This document shows positions 25,206-35,191 of a stretch of DNA of 60,964 nt, piece after piece. Within the stretch, counting starts at the first letter, position 1; each line of letters begins with the position of its first letter. The notes beneath the pieces were generated by a model. The model was given only the letters and a program-made list of their open reading frames with translations. It was not told where the DNA came from and did no database searches. The translations under genes were made by a program, and so were the position numbers. Location of the stretch: the NCBI GenBank assembly GCA_934358675.1, contig CAKRKX010000005.1, positions 1 through 60,964 on the forward strand, given 5' to 3'. Origin of the DNA: an uncultured Agathobacter sp. (GTDB taxonomy: Bacteria > Bacillota > Clostridia > Lachnospirales > Lachnospiraceae).

Positions 25206-26417
25206 TTACTGAAAAAGCCGCATCTGCTCTGTGAGCTGACCACGCTTCTTTGCATTCTTTAAAATCTGTCTGCCCGACACCTTGCGTAACGTCCGGTTTC
25301 GATGTATAAATCCGCCCAGAGTCATAACCCAAAGCGCCGGATACAATACAATGATCTTACACGCTTTCGGATAGGTCAACTTCATCTGATGATGAAATTC
25401 TCTTATATAATCCGTCAGCTTTGTACCGCGCAAGGTAACCATACGATCACTGCTGGAACGTCCGAACTCCTCTGCCTCAAAAATTTCCGACATCAGTTCT
25501 CCCGGCCAATCGACTTTTTCCCCAGTTTTTGATTCACCATTTACATCGAAAAGAAAACACATATTTTCTTCTTTCATTCCAAGATAACGCACACATACTT
25601 TTGTCATCATCTGAGCAAATCCCAAGGTTCCGCTTCCTTGTACCAGCCTAAGAAACGTCTGTTTCTCCTGATCCGACAAATCTTTTGCCCAAAACACAAC
25701 CCAGTCGCATAACAATTTAATTCCAAAGCCCGCCCGCAGATAGTGATGCAGCATATGGAGCAAAAGATAAAACGCGTGATACGCATCCGCTGTCAAACGA
25801 AAAGTAACTCCCATGGTATCTACGTCCCGTCGTTGCGTAAAATACTCTTTCTGACATTCTGTAAGAAATTGATTTGCTTTCTCACTGTCAAACGGATCCG
25901 CCAATGCGGTATGAAGCTCAATTTCAATATGATCCGGGCTATCACAGACAACATGGTGCTGTGACAGTTGCTCTTTGACTTCTGTGAAACCATTCTCTAC
26001 CAGAATTTGAAGTGCCTTAAGCGCCTCCTCTTCATTTTTTAATAACAGATCCACATCCCCGGACTTGCGAAGTTCCGGCACCGGATACCATGTGGCAGTG
26101 CCACATCCCTTTAAAAGAATTGCATCGATTCCATGTTCCTGTAACGTGTTGATCACATAACGATCTAGCATAAGTAGTCGATAACTTTGGCGAACTATCT
26201 GTTCCGCTTTCTGATCTACGATGTTCCATATATTTTCCGGCAACCCGACTTCTTCCAGTGCAGGATAAAGAAGAGACGTCACTTTATGACTCTCTGCAAT
26301 TGCAATCACACGCGCATAATCCACATCCGGATCAAGTTCCTCTATTTTTTTATTGCGAAGCGCCATCGAAAGAATGTGGCACAATTCAAGTTGTTCTCTA
26401 TTTAACAATTGCTCCAT
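25206..26417 (-). CDS. Nucleotidyltransferase family protein (NTP_transf_5 type)
   Basis: A 403-aa protein. LLKGCGTATWYPVPELRKSGDVDLLLKNEEEA holds the hallmark LLKG..YP.PxxRxxxDxDLLV of the NTP_transf_5 family, with the Asp pair (GDVDLL) expected to bind metal. The rest is helical with YHAFYLLLHMLHHYL. Family members occur beside PqqD, HprK-like kinases and RiPP genes, and also in capsule clusters. It lies 1 bp after a GT2 gene in the operon. Its presence joins the polysaccharide genes to the PqqD/HprK theme at 17.8 and 41.7 kb. The substrate is unknown. Confidence 0.82.
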   Translation of the reverse strand: MEQLLNREQLELCHILSMALRNKKIEELDPDVDYARVIAIAESHKVTSLLYPALEEVGLPENIWNIVDQKAEQIVRQSYRLLMLDRYVINTLQEHGIDAILLKGCGTATWYPVPELRKSGDVDLLLKNEEEALKALQILVENGFTEVKEQLSQHHVVCDSPDHIEIELHTALADPFDSEKANQFLTECQKEYFTQRRDVDTMGVTFRLTADAYHAFYLLLHMLHHYLRAGFGIKLLCDWVVFWAKDLSDQEKQTFLRLVQGSGTLGFAQMMTKVCVRYLGMKEENMCFLFDVNGESKTGEKVDWPGELMSEIFEAEEFGRSSSDRMVTLRGTKLTDYIREFHHQMKLTYPKACKIIVLYPALWVMTLGGFIHRNRTLRKVSGRQILKNAKKRGQLTEQMRLFQ

Positions 26418-26418
26418 T

Positions 26419-27408
26419 TTACCTTTTTCCTATGTGCGATACAGTTCGAATGATTCGATACGGAAAAATATGAAGTAAATACAAAAGAATCACCATGTCA
26501 TTTACAAACGATACCGGTCTGCCAATGAGTGCCTTACCATATCGGCATATTTCCTTTTTCGATTTATCATACCTCTGCTGAATCTCGTCCGTTTTGTGCC
26601 GGTTTCCGTAATTATACCACTCAAGAAATGCAATTCCTTGAATTATCGCATCCTTGGCCCACTTTCGCTTTCCAATTGCCAGAAAAAAATTTGTACGATC
26701 AATATACGCTCCCACTGCACTTAATTGTTTTATATCATAAGCACTATTCATAATGCTACCAGCTCTTTGTCTGTAAAAGTACAGCCTTTGCTTTACACAT
26801 ACCATTTTCTCACATTCTGATATGATATGATGAATCATAAATTCGTCTTCTCTTATTTTACCTTCTGCATATCGTTTTCCAATAAACAATTCACGTTTAT
26901 ACAGTTTGTTACAGGCAACAACACACACGATGTGTCCACTTCCTTTATAATGATTCCAAAAATCGTCCTGCGTCCAAAGTTCGCTGTTCATACAATATTC
27001 TCTGTATACATTTTGATTCTCTAGATTTTTTCCCTGTTCATCCACATACTGCATATTGCATAAAGCCAGATCACTCCCTGTACTTTTTATCTCTTTATAC
27101 AATAACTCTAGCGCATTTTCCGCAATCCAGTCATCACTATCGAGGAAAAAGAAGTACTGTCCCGTGGCTTGATCAATTCCTGCATTTCTCGCAGAAGATA
27201 AACCGCCATTCTTTTTGTGAATAACCTGTACGCGTGGATCCTGCTTTGCATAATCGTCACAAATCTGTCCACTTGCATCCTGTGAACCGTCATCCACCAA
27301 AATAATCTCCAAATCCGTGTACGTTTGCTTTAAAACAGATTCTACACAATCCGACAGATATTTTTCCACGTTATAGATCGGTATGATCACACTAATCTGT
27401 TCTTTCAT
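26419..27408 (-). CDS. Family 2 glycosyltransferase
   Basis: A 329-aa GT-A enzyme: ISVIIPIYNVEKYLSDCVESVL at the N-terminus, LEIILVDDGSQDASG, LSSARNAGIDQATGQYFFFLDSDDW with the metal-binding DSDD. The C-terminal part is less conserved. It should add one sugar to a lipid-linked intermediate on the cytoplasmic face. Neighbouring genes are separated by 1 bp on each side. The coding sequence is visibly more AT-rich than the Pel genes upstream in the operon. Confidence 0.93.
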   Translation of the reverse strand: MKEQISVIIPIYNVEKYLSDCVESVLKQTYTDLEIILVDDGSQDASGQICDDYAKQDPRVQVIHKKNGGLSSARNAGIDQATGQYFFFLDSDDWIAENALELLYKEIKSTGSDLALCNMQYVDEQGKNLENQNVYREYCMNSELWTQDDFWNHYKGSGHIVCVVACNKLYKRELFIGKRYAEGKIREDEFMIHHIISECEKMVCVKQRLYFYRQRAGSIMNSAYDIKQLSAVGAYIDRTNFFLAIGKRKWAKDAIIQGIAFLEWYNYGNRHKTDEIQQRYDKSKKEICRYGKALIGRPVSFVNDMVILLYLLHIFPYRIIRTVSHIGKR

Positions 27409-27409
27409 C

Positions 27410-28480
27410 CTACTCTCTCACTCCTGTGTCCGAAAGCCTCTCATCGATTCTAAAATCAACCAATAACTTTATCAAAACAGCCCACAGATAATATAAATGC
27501 AAACACATTCCAAGCGCATAAATTCGTATCGCCAGCTTCCACATCAAAAGTGAACTGCTACAGATACTTGCGCCAAATGCCCGTCTTTTAAAGCACTTTC
27601 TACCAAGCGGATCCGCTCCATATGCCTTTAAAAGCCTTACGGTTGCCTTGGTAGATTTCCGGGTATATTCCATCTTCCCATTGAAAAAAGTCGCAAACAG
27701 AATAATGGCATCCACCACTTCACTCAACTCGTTTTGTTTCCCTTTTTTCTGTATATACAGGTCCAGATCATGTGCCATACTAAGCCAGTTTTCCCTCGCA
27801 TCCTCACGATAGCGAAAAGAAATTGACTCACTGTTCATACGGTAGGTATATCCGATAGACCGTAGAAAGGCATATCTTGCTCCATTTATGTAACAATACA
27901 AATTGAACATTTGGTCTTCCGAATAGGAATAGTTTCCAAATATGATATGATTTCTTTCAAGAAATTCTCTACGGTACATCTTCCCCCATACATAGGATAA
28001 GGTTCCAACAGAAAAGAATCCCTGAAAACGAAAATCTTTTGATTCCCGATCTTTTTCCGAAAAAACTTCATTACTTGTTGCGGCAAGGTGCTTTCCTTTC
28101 CACAGTCTCTCATAATTGCCTACAACAATATCCGCATTCGTTCGCTTCATAGCAATCACATAGCGCTTGAGCACATTTTCATCCGGGAAAAGATCATCTG
28201 CATCCACAAACACAAAATACTCTCCTGCTGCATGCTTCAAGCCGCAGTTTCTTGCATGGCTGACACCTTTTCTTCCTTCTTGATATACAAAAATATTGTC
28301 ATATTTCTCTTCATATGTCCTGCAGATTTCCAGACTGCGATCCCCGGACATATTATCAACTAAAATAAGTTCCCAATTTATGTAAGTCTGTCGCAGCACA
28401 CTTTCAATTGTCTCGGATATATACACCTGTGCATTATAGACAGGAATAATAATCGATATCTTTTCATCGTGAACTTTCAT
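27410..28480 (-). CDS. Family 2 glycosyltransferase
   Basis: A 356-aa GT-A enzyme with SIIIPVYNAQVYISETIESVLRQ, WELILVDNMSGDRS (the usual DDGS is altered to DNMS), VSHARNCGLKHAAGEYFVFVDADDLF and a basic C-terminus with a hydrophobic stretch (WKLAIRIYALGMCLHLYYLWAVL) that may touch the membrane. The DADD metal motif is intact, so activity is expected despite the DNMS change. It is paralogous to the next gene. Confidence 0.92.
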   Translation of the reverse strand: MKVHDEKISIIIPVYNAQVYISETIESVLRQTYINWELILVDNMSGDRSLEICRTYEEKYDNIFVYQEGRKGVSHARNCGLKHAAGEYFVFVDADDLFPDENVLKRYVIAMKRTNADIVVGNYERLWKGKHLAATSNEVFSEKDRESKDFRFQGFFSVGTLSYVWGKMYRREFLERNHIIFGNYSYSEDQMFNLYCYINGARYAFLRSIGYTYRMNSESISFRYREDARENWLSMAHDLDLYIQKKGKQNELSEVVDAIILFATFFNGKMEYTRKSTKATVRLLKAYGADPLGRKCFKRRAFGASICSSSLLMWKLAIRIYALGMCLHLYYLWAVLIKLLVDFRIDERLSDTGVRE

Positions 28481-28515
28481 ATCTATATCCTTTCATGCCG
28501 ATTTAGCGACAAACA

Positions 28516-30063
28516 TCATGAAGAATGTCGTTTTCTTACAATTTTCCTTATCATTGTAATTGCCAATGTCTGTAATTGCTTATATTCCGGTGTTCTAAAA
28601 TAAATTAAAAGCAATAACACATTCGGCACTATCAAACATATCACCAGTTTTAAAAACATTTCTATAATTACATTTCCTGTCACGAAATCACAAACCCGAT
28701 CCGTGCACCACCATACGATTGCCATAGCAAACAAATTCCATGCATAATTCAGGAAAAATCTTACCGGCGATTTGTGAAAACGGTATTTATATAATATATA
28801 TGGTTCCGCCCACATCGCCGTCATAACCGTACTACAAAATGTTCCTAAGAAAACACCCACGATTCCCAGGCGATTTACCAATAAAAGTGAAATCACAAGG
28901 TTTAAGATAGCTTCCGCAATTCCCATATGTCTGTCATACCAGAACAATCCCATAGATTCTTTAAAAATAATCATTGCTCTTCTGGTTCCACTGATAAAGA
29001 AATTAATACACAGAATCAAAACAATATCTTTTGTGAACAGATACTGCTTGCCAAAAGCAATCTCCACAAAGGGATTCAGCAATTCGAATAAACAAATGCC
29101 TGCAAATCCAAATAACCACTGACCAATAAAAAATAACTGCCGGTATATCCTGTGCACTTTTTCGCCGTCCTCTGTGGCTCCAAGATTTCCAACACTAGCA
29201 GCAACCCCCTGCATGGCCTGCGATAAAACCTGTCGAACCGATCCGATAATCAGATAGTAGTTTGAATAGATTCCGGCGCTGATGACACCGATATAACCCG
29301 ATATCAAGAGATTATCCGTATTATTTACAATGACATCACCGATTTTATGCATCAACATCGCCTTGACATTGTTATAAATCGCTTTTCGATCTTCCGTTGG
29401 CAGTTTTTCTTTACATTCTTCCCTCAAATACGGAAACAGTTTATCCGCTTTTCTCGACAGAACAACATTTGATGTAATCGTGCACACAACAGTTACGACT
29501 AAAAACAAAATAAAGTTCTTGGTTACGAGTAATATAACAATCTGACTGACATCCTGAATAATCAAAAAAATATTTTGATACAAAACCGTCAGATAATTCA
29601 TCTGATGTGCATCAATCAACGTTTTTTTGTAAACCAATAAATAGGATACAACCGAATTGAGCAGATACAACAAATAGATAACGATCAAATGATCCACATC
29701 CGGGCGGTTTTTCATGAAAATTCCAAGCCACGGAATCAGACACAATCCCAAGCCCAATGCAATTACCGCTGTAATACGATAAAATGTCCGAAACATCCGC
29801 ATCAAAATTTTTTGTTTTTCTATGTCTTTCTTTGCAATCGGCTCATACAATGCAAATATGATTGCAGTACCAAATCCCAACTCGGAAAGTGATAAGATAT
29901 TTAATATATCGGTAAACAGTCCATTGATTCCAACATATCCTTCACTAAGGGTGTGTGTAAAGACAACTCTTGTAAAAAAGCCCATTAATATTGCAGATAT
30001 CTGTGCAAAAAATGCAACTGTCGTATTCATAACCGAATATTCCGTTCTGCTCTTCTGCTTCAT
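28516..30063 (-). CDS. Wzx-like polysaccharide flippase (PST/MOP superfamily)
   Basis: A 515-aa protein with about 12-14 membrane helices. The N-terminal SVMNTTVAFFAQISAILMGFFTRVVF and GVISAGIYSNYYLIIGSVRQVLSQ segments are typical of Firmicute O-antigen/teichoic acid flippases. It would move undecaprenyl-linked units across the membrane. The start at 30063 (GGAGG before it) is preferred over a GTG at 30078. The DNA is AT-richer from here to 22.8 kb. Because Pel-type systems export through PelG, a second flippase implies that this operon makes two glycans or decorates one. Confidence 0.9.
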   Translation of the reverse strand: MKQKSRTEYSVMNTTVAFFAQISAILMGFFTRVVFTHTLSEGYVGINGLFTDILNILSLSELGFGTAIIFALYEPIAKKDIEKQKILMRMFRTFYRITAVIALGLGLCLIPWLGIFMKNRPDVDHLIVIYLLYLLNSVVSYLLVYKKTLIDAHQMNYLTVLYQNIFLIIQDVSQIVILLVTKNFILFLVVTVVCTITSNVVLSRKADKLFPYLREECKEKLPTEDRKAIYNNVKAMLMHKIGDVIVNNTDNLLISGYIGVISAGIYSNYYLIIGSVRQVLSQAMQGVAASVGNLGATEDGEKVHRIYRQLFFIGQWLFGFAGICLFELLNPFVEIAFGKQYLFTKDIVLILCINFFISGTRRAMIIFKESMGLFWYDRHMGIAEAILNLVISLLLVNRLGIVGVFLGTFCSTVMTAMWAEPYILYKYRFHKSPVRFFLNYAWNLFAMAIVWWCTDRVCDFVTGNVIIEMFLKLVICLIVPNVLLLLIYFRTPEYKQLQTLAITMIRKIVRKRHSS

Positions 30064-30111
30064 AGATCCTCCAATCACATTCCTTGATATCTGTTTCCGA
30101 TTTCTGTCGTC

Positions 30112-31353
30112 TTACTCAAAATTTCCAATCCGCAACATCCTGCCGGCCCCCTCATTGGCAAAACGGATCGTTCCCCCATCTTTTTTCCGCACCGCCTGCA
30201 AATACAGGCGATATCCACACTCTGAGTGCAACTCCTCCATATTATCCACAATAAACGTCTTTTTTACCCCCGGCAGCAGCGTTCTTAAATCAAACGCGAG
30301 CTTGATGCCGCACCGATGTTTCTGCGGATCCACTGCGACCAGCCGAAGCTGCGCTGCCTCATACAGTGGCGCAAAGCCCTCGTTCTCCATTGCAATCACA
30401 AGCTGTCCTCTTCGCATTTTTGCTTCCCGCACAACCAGTCGGTATCCCATGTGGTCTCCCACATACTGATAGAGATTTTCTCCATCCGGTGCCGGAAGCT
30501 CCTTCCAGCGAGCCAGCACATCCGGATGATAGATGCTGTTCAAATACGTGACCCGAAGCCTCCGAAGTTCCTTAATGATTGCCTCGCTGTCCATTGTCTC
30601 GCCGCCGATCACTTCGCCACCGATCGGCACGCGGTTCATCTGTTTATCGATAAAAACATATTCGTCCTCCGCGCGCCAGCTCTCCAGATTGGAAGCCTCC
30701 CTGCGCATCCGGATGCCGAATGTTCCCATATGTGTCTCATCGGTCAGCATCGCATCATCATACAAACCGATGCCCGCTTCCTCACCGATCATCCTCGCAT
30801 AGACCGGTTTTCGCACTGCAAGAGGTATTTTACCCTCGGTTGCCGAGCTCCAGGTCTGCCACAGCTCACGGATCTCCGCCGGATTCAGGAACTTGGAATC
30901 ATGCATCTCGCCCCAGCTTCCGACAAACAAGCCCTGCACCAGAAGGATTTCACTTGCATGCTCCGCCACAACTTTTCCAAGGCTTTGCATATGCTCGCAC
31001 ACAAGTCCGAACGACGCTGGCTCATGCACCATGCCTTTTCCGTCAATATCATAAAGAATGCGCAGGATGATATCCTTTCCCGCTTCCGCAAAACGCGTCA
31101 GAATGCGTCCAACGAAGGCAAGCGTCTCCGCATCGATCGCTTTCTCGCGAAATACGCCGATGTCCAGTCGCAGGAGCACGAGTGTCTCATTCTCCTCGAA
31201 CGGCAGCCACCGAAGCTGTTCCTCATCCTGCCGGTCAGGCTGGAACGTGTAGATGTGATACCAGCCTCTGCCGGGACTGACATAGTCCCCCGTAAGTGGC
31301 GCAAGCGGTGCTGCGCGAAATGTAATCTTAGTATCCTGTGTCGATCGAATCAT
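30112..31353 (-). CDS. DUF4832-type protein, cytoplasmic paralogue
   Basis: A 413-aa protein without an evident signal peptide. It shares with the gene at 21394-22809 the segments LTGDYVSPGRGWYHIYTF, RILYDIDGKGMVHEPASF and LLVQGLFVGSWGEMHDSKFL, and a C-terminal beta-rich part (RYxLVVREAKM..., FANEGAGRMLRIG). The start is uncertain: the ATG at 31353 has AGGTGAG upstream, while 31374 is possible. Either overlaps the preceding glycosyltransferase gene (26 bp with my choice). Two paralogues at the ends of the AT-rich cassette are notable. Confidence 0.75.
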   Translation of the reverse strand: MIRSTQDTKITFRAAPLAPLTGDYVSPGRGWYHIYTFQPDRQDEEQLRWLPFEENETLVLLRLDIGVFREKAIDAETLAFVGRILTRFAEAGKDIILRILYDIDGKGMVHEPASFGLVCEHMQSLGKVVAEHASEILLVQGLFVGSWGEMHDSKFLNPAEIRELWQTWSSATEGKIPLAVRKPVYARMIGEEAGIGLYDDAMLTDETHMGTFGIRMRREASNLESWRAEDEYVFIDKQMNRVPIGGEVIGGETMDSEAIIKELRRLRVTYLNSIYHPDVLARWKELPAPDGENLYQYVGDHMGYRLVVREAKMRRGQLVIAMENEGFAPLYEAAQLRLVAVDPQKHRCGIKLAFDLRTLLPGVKKTFIVDNMEELHSECGYRLYLQAVRKKDGGTIRFANEGAGRMLRIGNFE

Positions 31354-32125
31354 CCATCTCACCTGCTCCCACATCGATCTTCAACACCTTGATGCGGAAC
31401 ACCACCGCAAAGATCGAGAACATCATGCGGAACATATACAGGATCGGTTTGAGCCCCGCATGCATGCTTTTACCCTCTGTGCGGGCATGCATGACCGCCG
31501 GAATCTCCTCGACTTTAAAGCCGAGAAGGATCATCTGGATGATCATGTTCGCATCCGGATAACGATCGTCAAAATGCTTATATTTCGAATAATACAGAAC
31601 CGCATTGCGGCTCAGCCCCTGAAGCCCCGTCGTCGGATCCGCAATCTTTCTTCCGGTAAAAAGCCGGATCAGCATGCGAAACAGCGCATATGCCATCTTC
31701 TTCGCAGCGGATACATGAAAGCTGGAACTGCCCTCCATAAAACGCGATCCAAGCACGATATCCGGATATTTTCCATCCGCATCCCGTATCCGCAGGCGCT
31801 CATACAATTTCGGAATATTGCACACATCATGCTGACCGTCCGCATCCATCTGAATCACATATTTGTATCTTCGACGGATCGCATATTTGTATCCAAGCTG
31901 CAATGCACTTCCGTATCCAAGATTAAAAACATGCGTGACCAGCGTATGTCCGTGCGACTTTACCACCCAGTTTGTCGAGTCCGAGGAAGCGTCATTCATG
32001 ACAAGAACATCCGCGATCTCCGTGATCTCCGGCTGTTCCAGCTTCTCGAGCACCGGCACGATATTCTTTTCCTCATTATACGCAGGCATAATGATCAACA
32101 AATCCTTTTGTTTCTTCTCTCCCAT
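31328..32125 (-). CDS. DPM1-like family 2 glycosyltransferase
   Basis: A 265-aa GT2: LLIIMPAYNEEKNIVPVLEKL, DVLVMNDASSDST, LGYGSALQLGYKYAIRR, YVIQMDADGQHD, and a C-terminal amphipathic region (GLKPILYMFRMMFSIFAVVFRI). The DADGQHD motif and layout match polyprenyl-phosphate sugar synthases, which make the lipid-linked donor used by outer-face GT-C enzymes. That fits the GT-C candidate at 22806-25184. It lies 12 bp after the GT4 gene. Confidence 0.9.
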   Translation of the reverse strand: MGEKKQKDLLIIMPAYNEEKNIVPVLEKLEQPEITEIADVLVMNDASSDSTNWVVKSHGHTLVTHVFNLGYGSALQLGYKYAIRRRYKYVIQMDADGQHDVCNIPKLYERLRIRDADGKYPDIVLGSRFMEGSSSFHVSAAKKMAYALFRMLIRLFTGRKIADPTTGLQGLSRNAVLYYSKYKHFDDRYPDANMIIQMILLGFKVEEIPAVMHARTEGKSMHAGLKPILYMFRMMFSIFAVVFRIKVLKIDVGAGEMDDSIDTGY

Positions 32126-32137
32126 ATAAACTCCTAT

Positions 32138-33364
32138 TTATTCATCCGCCAGTAATTCATCCAGCAATTGGATGTCTTCTGTAAAGCTGACCATCTTCTG
32201 CAGTGCAGCTTTTCCCATCTGCGCCCGTTTGTCCGGATCATCGATCAGACTGCGTACCGCCCGCGCAACATCCTTCGCATCCAGTGCACAGATCAGACCA
32301 TCCTTACCATCCTCAATCTGTTCCCAGTTGATGTCGGAAGCAACAATCGGACATCCGAGGATCTGCGCCTCCTGAATCGCGATGCTTTTGCCCTCAAATC
32401 CGGTCGCATGCACGTAGATATCCGTCTGCGCAAAATACGGATACGGATTATCCGTAGCTCCCAGAAGAAGGAAATCCTCCTGCAGGTCATCCTTTCGGAT
32501 CTGCTGCTCCAGTTTCTCGCGCTCCGGACCCTCTCCAAGCACATACCAACGGGCTTTCACACCCTGCTGCTTTAAAATGTGCATTGCCTCAATGGCTACC
32601 GGATACGCTTTCTGCTCCGTCAATCGTCCAACGGTCAATATTCGAATTCCATTATATATATCGGAAAATCCGCCTTTTTCCTGTGCCCTCGCACAAATCT
32701 TATCCACATTGATCACATTGTGGAAGATGTGCGTGCGATCCGCACATTCCGGATATACTTTCTCAAATTGCCTTCGCACCTGTTCCCCAATTGGGAAAAG
32801 CTCATCGTATTTCATATAACAATCACGATCCAGCTCTCTGGAATAGCCCGCTTTCTCATAATCGATATGGATAAACGCCGCTTTCTTCTTCGCCCTGACA
32901 TGATCCGCAACATAGTACGCGGAACCGCCCTCTAAGAAAGCAATCGCAAGATCATAAGTCTCATCCGGTCTCTCGGCGCCGTCCGAGAGCGCCCGCCACA
33001 GGATCTTGTCCCAGCGGACAATGCCTTTGCGGCGCATCTGCCGGTACGCCCGCATCATATAACCGGCAAGGCGAAAGGCGTTGCCTCTGCGAAGCAGCGA
33101 CTTTAGAACCGTTCCGATCATGTGCCGTTTGCCACGCGACTCCAGAACGGATTCCATACAATAATTTTTATTTAACAAATGCACACTCTCCGGAAGCTGG
33201 GAAGCAAGTTCGCCCTGCCCCATCAGCACAAAGAGTGAGATATCATATTTCTTTTCTTCTGATTCGCGATCAAGTTCTTCCAGCTTGCGCAGCAGATCAA
33301 GCAGTGCCGTCTCCGCTCCCGCGCGGCTGAAGGTGTTAATGACGAACAGTATCTTCTTTCTCAT
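32138..33364 (-). CDS. Family 4 glycosyltransferase
   Basis: A 408-aa GT-B enzyme. ILFVINTFSRAGAETALLDLLRKL is the N-terminal nucleotide-sugar domain start. GIRILTVGRLTEQKAYPVAIEAM opens the C-terminal domain, and HATGFEGKSIAIQEAQILGCPIVAS holds the E-x7-E motif. The ATG at 33364 is preceded by a GTG one codon earlier. It overlaps DUF2304 by 29 bp, so translation is coupled. Confidence 0.92.
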   Translation of the reverse strand: MRKKILFVINTFSRAGAETALLDLLRKLEELDRESEEKKYDISLFVLMGQGELASQLPESVHLLNKNYCMESVLESRGKRHMIGTVLKSLLRRGNAFRLAGYMMRAYRQMRRKGIVRWDKILWRALSDGAERPDETYDLAIAFLEGGSAYYVADHVRAKKKAAFIHIDYEKAGYSRELDRDCYMKYDELFPIGEQVRRQFEKVYPECADRTHIFHNVINVDKICARAQEKGGFSDIYNGIRILTVGRLTEQKAYPVAIEAMHILKQQGVKARWYVLGEGPEREKLEQQIRKDDLQEDFLLLGATDNPYPYFAQTDIYVHATGFEGKSIAIQEAQILGCPIVASDINWEQIEDGKDGLICALDAKDVARAVRSLIDDPDKRAQMGKAALQKMVSFTEDIQLLDELLADE

Positions 33365-33710
33365 CACTCAAAATCCCCAGTTGATGTAAAATTTTTTCAT
33401 TTTCCTGATTCAGCAGTGACACCTGCATCGCCAGTTCCTGATTTTTCATTGTCAGGACTGACACCGCTTTCGTCACCTTGAAAAGCAGGAACAAAAGCAG
33501 AAGACATATGATGAACAGACAGATGAGCAGCCATTCGCTCACACCGTCGGAGAGCGCAGGAACCGCTCCCGTTATGATCAGCGCGATCGATACGAACGCC
33601 CAGATCAGTCCCATGTTCTCATTCAATTTCTGTCTTGCATAGGAATAGAAATCCCACAGCAAAAATACAACTCCGGTTGCTACCATCAATGTTCGAAATA
33701 TTGCTACCAT
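33336..33710 (-). CDS. DUF2304 membrane protein
   Basis: A 124-aa protein with three hydrophobic segments (about residues 4-20, 34-52, 62-84) and a C-terminal coiled coil (MKNQELAMQVSLLNQENEKILHQL). DUF2304 proteins regularly sit next to DPM1-like or GT4 genes in glycan clusters and are thought to anchor or assist the glycosyltransferase. It overlaps pelG by 7 bp and the GT4 gene by 29 bp. Confidence 0.85.
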   Translation of the reverse strand: MVAIFRTLMVATGVVFLLWDFYSYARQKLNENMGLIWAFVSIALIITGAVPALSDGVSEWLLICLFIICLLLLFLLFKVTKAVSVLTMKNQELAMQVSLLNQENEKILHQLGILSDEKEDTVRH

Positions 33711-35176
33711 GCGTTTTTCCCCTTCCGTTTCTTTTGTGGTTCCCTCTTATACACCCGCGAAGAAGGCATCTTGGCATTCTTCGTCGGGAACAATTCGCCT
33801 TTGCAGAAGATGTGGGCATTCAGATGCCGCTCCAGCCAGCGAATGCGAAAATATCCGATCGTAAATCCGACAAAGCTTCCGAACACGAGCCCCATGCCGT
33901 ACCAGATGTTGCTCCAGTGGGAGGACACCAGCGTTCCGAGGAACGTGAACAGGCAGAACGTCACGGTCGCAAGCAGCGCACCGCTCGTATCGTTGAAATA
34001 GTACAGGAAGATGATCTCTGCATAAAACAGAAACAGTATAAAATACCCGACCGCCAGACACGGATAGATCTGCAGAACCGCTCCGCCGAAGCCGTAAGAC
34101 GGCAGGATGATCACACAGAGCAGATACACGACAACCGTGATAATGAACTGGATACGCACCAGATTCAAAAGCTCCGCCGCAAGCTGCCGGAACATGCGGT
34201 TCTTCGCATTTTTGATATCGCGCCAGCGTCCGCCGGTGACCGCCTCCGAGTACGCCTTGTAGCGCCCGTGGAAATGCATCTCCACGCGTGAGATAAAAAT
34301 GATCGTCGCCGAGATATTCGTAAACATCGCGATGCACGTTGCCAGATCGTACGTCGGTGCGTAGACAAAGCTTTTGACTACGACCATGCGCAGATCCGTG
34401 TTCCAGAACACGAAGTTATGCACGTAAAGTCCCAGTGTATACAGGAAATTGACCGCCACAAGCTGCCAGTATTTCTTGAAATACTCGAGCACCTCTTTGT
34501 AGCAGTTGCTGTTCTTCTTGAAGTATCGCCTGATCGTTGCCGCCTCAAGCACCGCCGTCAGAAAGAAGCCGCAGGTCAAAGCGAGCAGCATGCTGTACGC
34601 GATGTCGCGGTGACAGCCCCACACGAGAAAAAGCGACATCAGAAACGCGAACACCATTCCGAGCAGGAAGTAGAATGAGATCTTCTGGTAATCCTTACAG
34701 ATCGACAGGTACAGCATCGAGTAGAACACAAGCACGAGCGAAATGTAGCCGCAGAAGCCGGTGAACACGAACAGAAGATGCACACCTCCGACCACGTATT
34801 CCCACACGCAGAACGAGATGCCGAACAGGCAGCTGAACACAACGTTTAAGATCAGCCCCAGATAGTAACACGACAGGATATTATCGTATTTCTCCTCGTA
34901 GATCACGTCCGACATATAGCGCGACAGCACCGCGTTAAACGGCGCGGCGGTCAGCAGCGAGAAGATAAAAATATAAAGTATTGTTCCCGAGAAAAGGCCT
35001 CGTCTCGCATAACCGAGCGTGTCGTAGCCGAGCACATAGCTCATAAGCATGATATTGCCGATGACAACGAACATCGGCGCAACCGTTGAGATCGTACTGT
35101 AGACAAATCCGACCAAATGCGCTGCGATGGATTTCTTATCAAAAATTTTCTGAAGTTTTACACCAATTCCAGCCAT
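33704..35176 (-). CDS. pelG: Pel exopolysaccharide transporter PelG
   Basis: A 490-aa protein of the MOP superfamily with about 12 membrane helices (MAGIGVKLQKIFDKKSIAAHLVGFVYSTISTVAPMF...). The N-terminal G-I-G-x-x-L-x-K-I pattern and the ending with a basic cytoplasmic tail are PelG-like. PelG works with PelF, PelD and PelE to polymerise and translocate Pel, a cationic amino-sugar polymer first described in Pseudomonas and later in Gram-positives. It directly follows pelF with a 15-bp gap. Confidence 0.9.
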   Translation of the reverse strand: MAGIGVKLQKIFDKKSIAAHLVGFVYSTISTVAPMFVVIGNIMLMSYVLGYDTLGYARRGLFSGTILYIFIFSLLTAAPFNAVLSRYMSDVIYEEKYDNILSCYYLGLILNVVFSCLFGISFCVWEYVVGGVHLLFVFTGFCGYISLVLVFYSMLYLSICKDYQKISFYFLLGMVFAFLMSLFLVWGCHRDIAYSMLLALTCGFFLTAVLEAATIRRYFKKNSNCYKEVLEYFKKYWQLVAVNFLYTLGLYVHNFVFWNTDLRMVVVKSFVYAPTYDLATCIAMFTNISATIIFISRVEMHFHGRYKAYSEAVTGGRWRDIKNAKNRMFRQLAAELLNLVRIQFIITVVVYLLCVIILPSYGFGGAVLQIYPCLAVGYFILFLFYAEIIFLYYFNDTSGALLATVTFCLFTFLGTLVSSHWSNIWYGMGLVFGSFVGFTIGYFRIRWLERHLNAHIFCKGELFPTKNAKMPSSRVYKREPQKKRKGKNAW

Positions 35177-35191
35177 CTTTCGATTCGCTCC

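Noticed and set aside
30316..31392. 358-aa plus-strand frame opposite the DUF4832 gene
   Set aside because: His/Arg/Ser-rich antisense shadow with no ribosome site; the minus strand has a family match and operon context.
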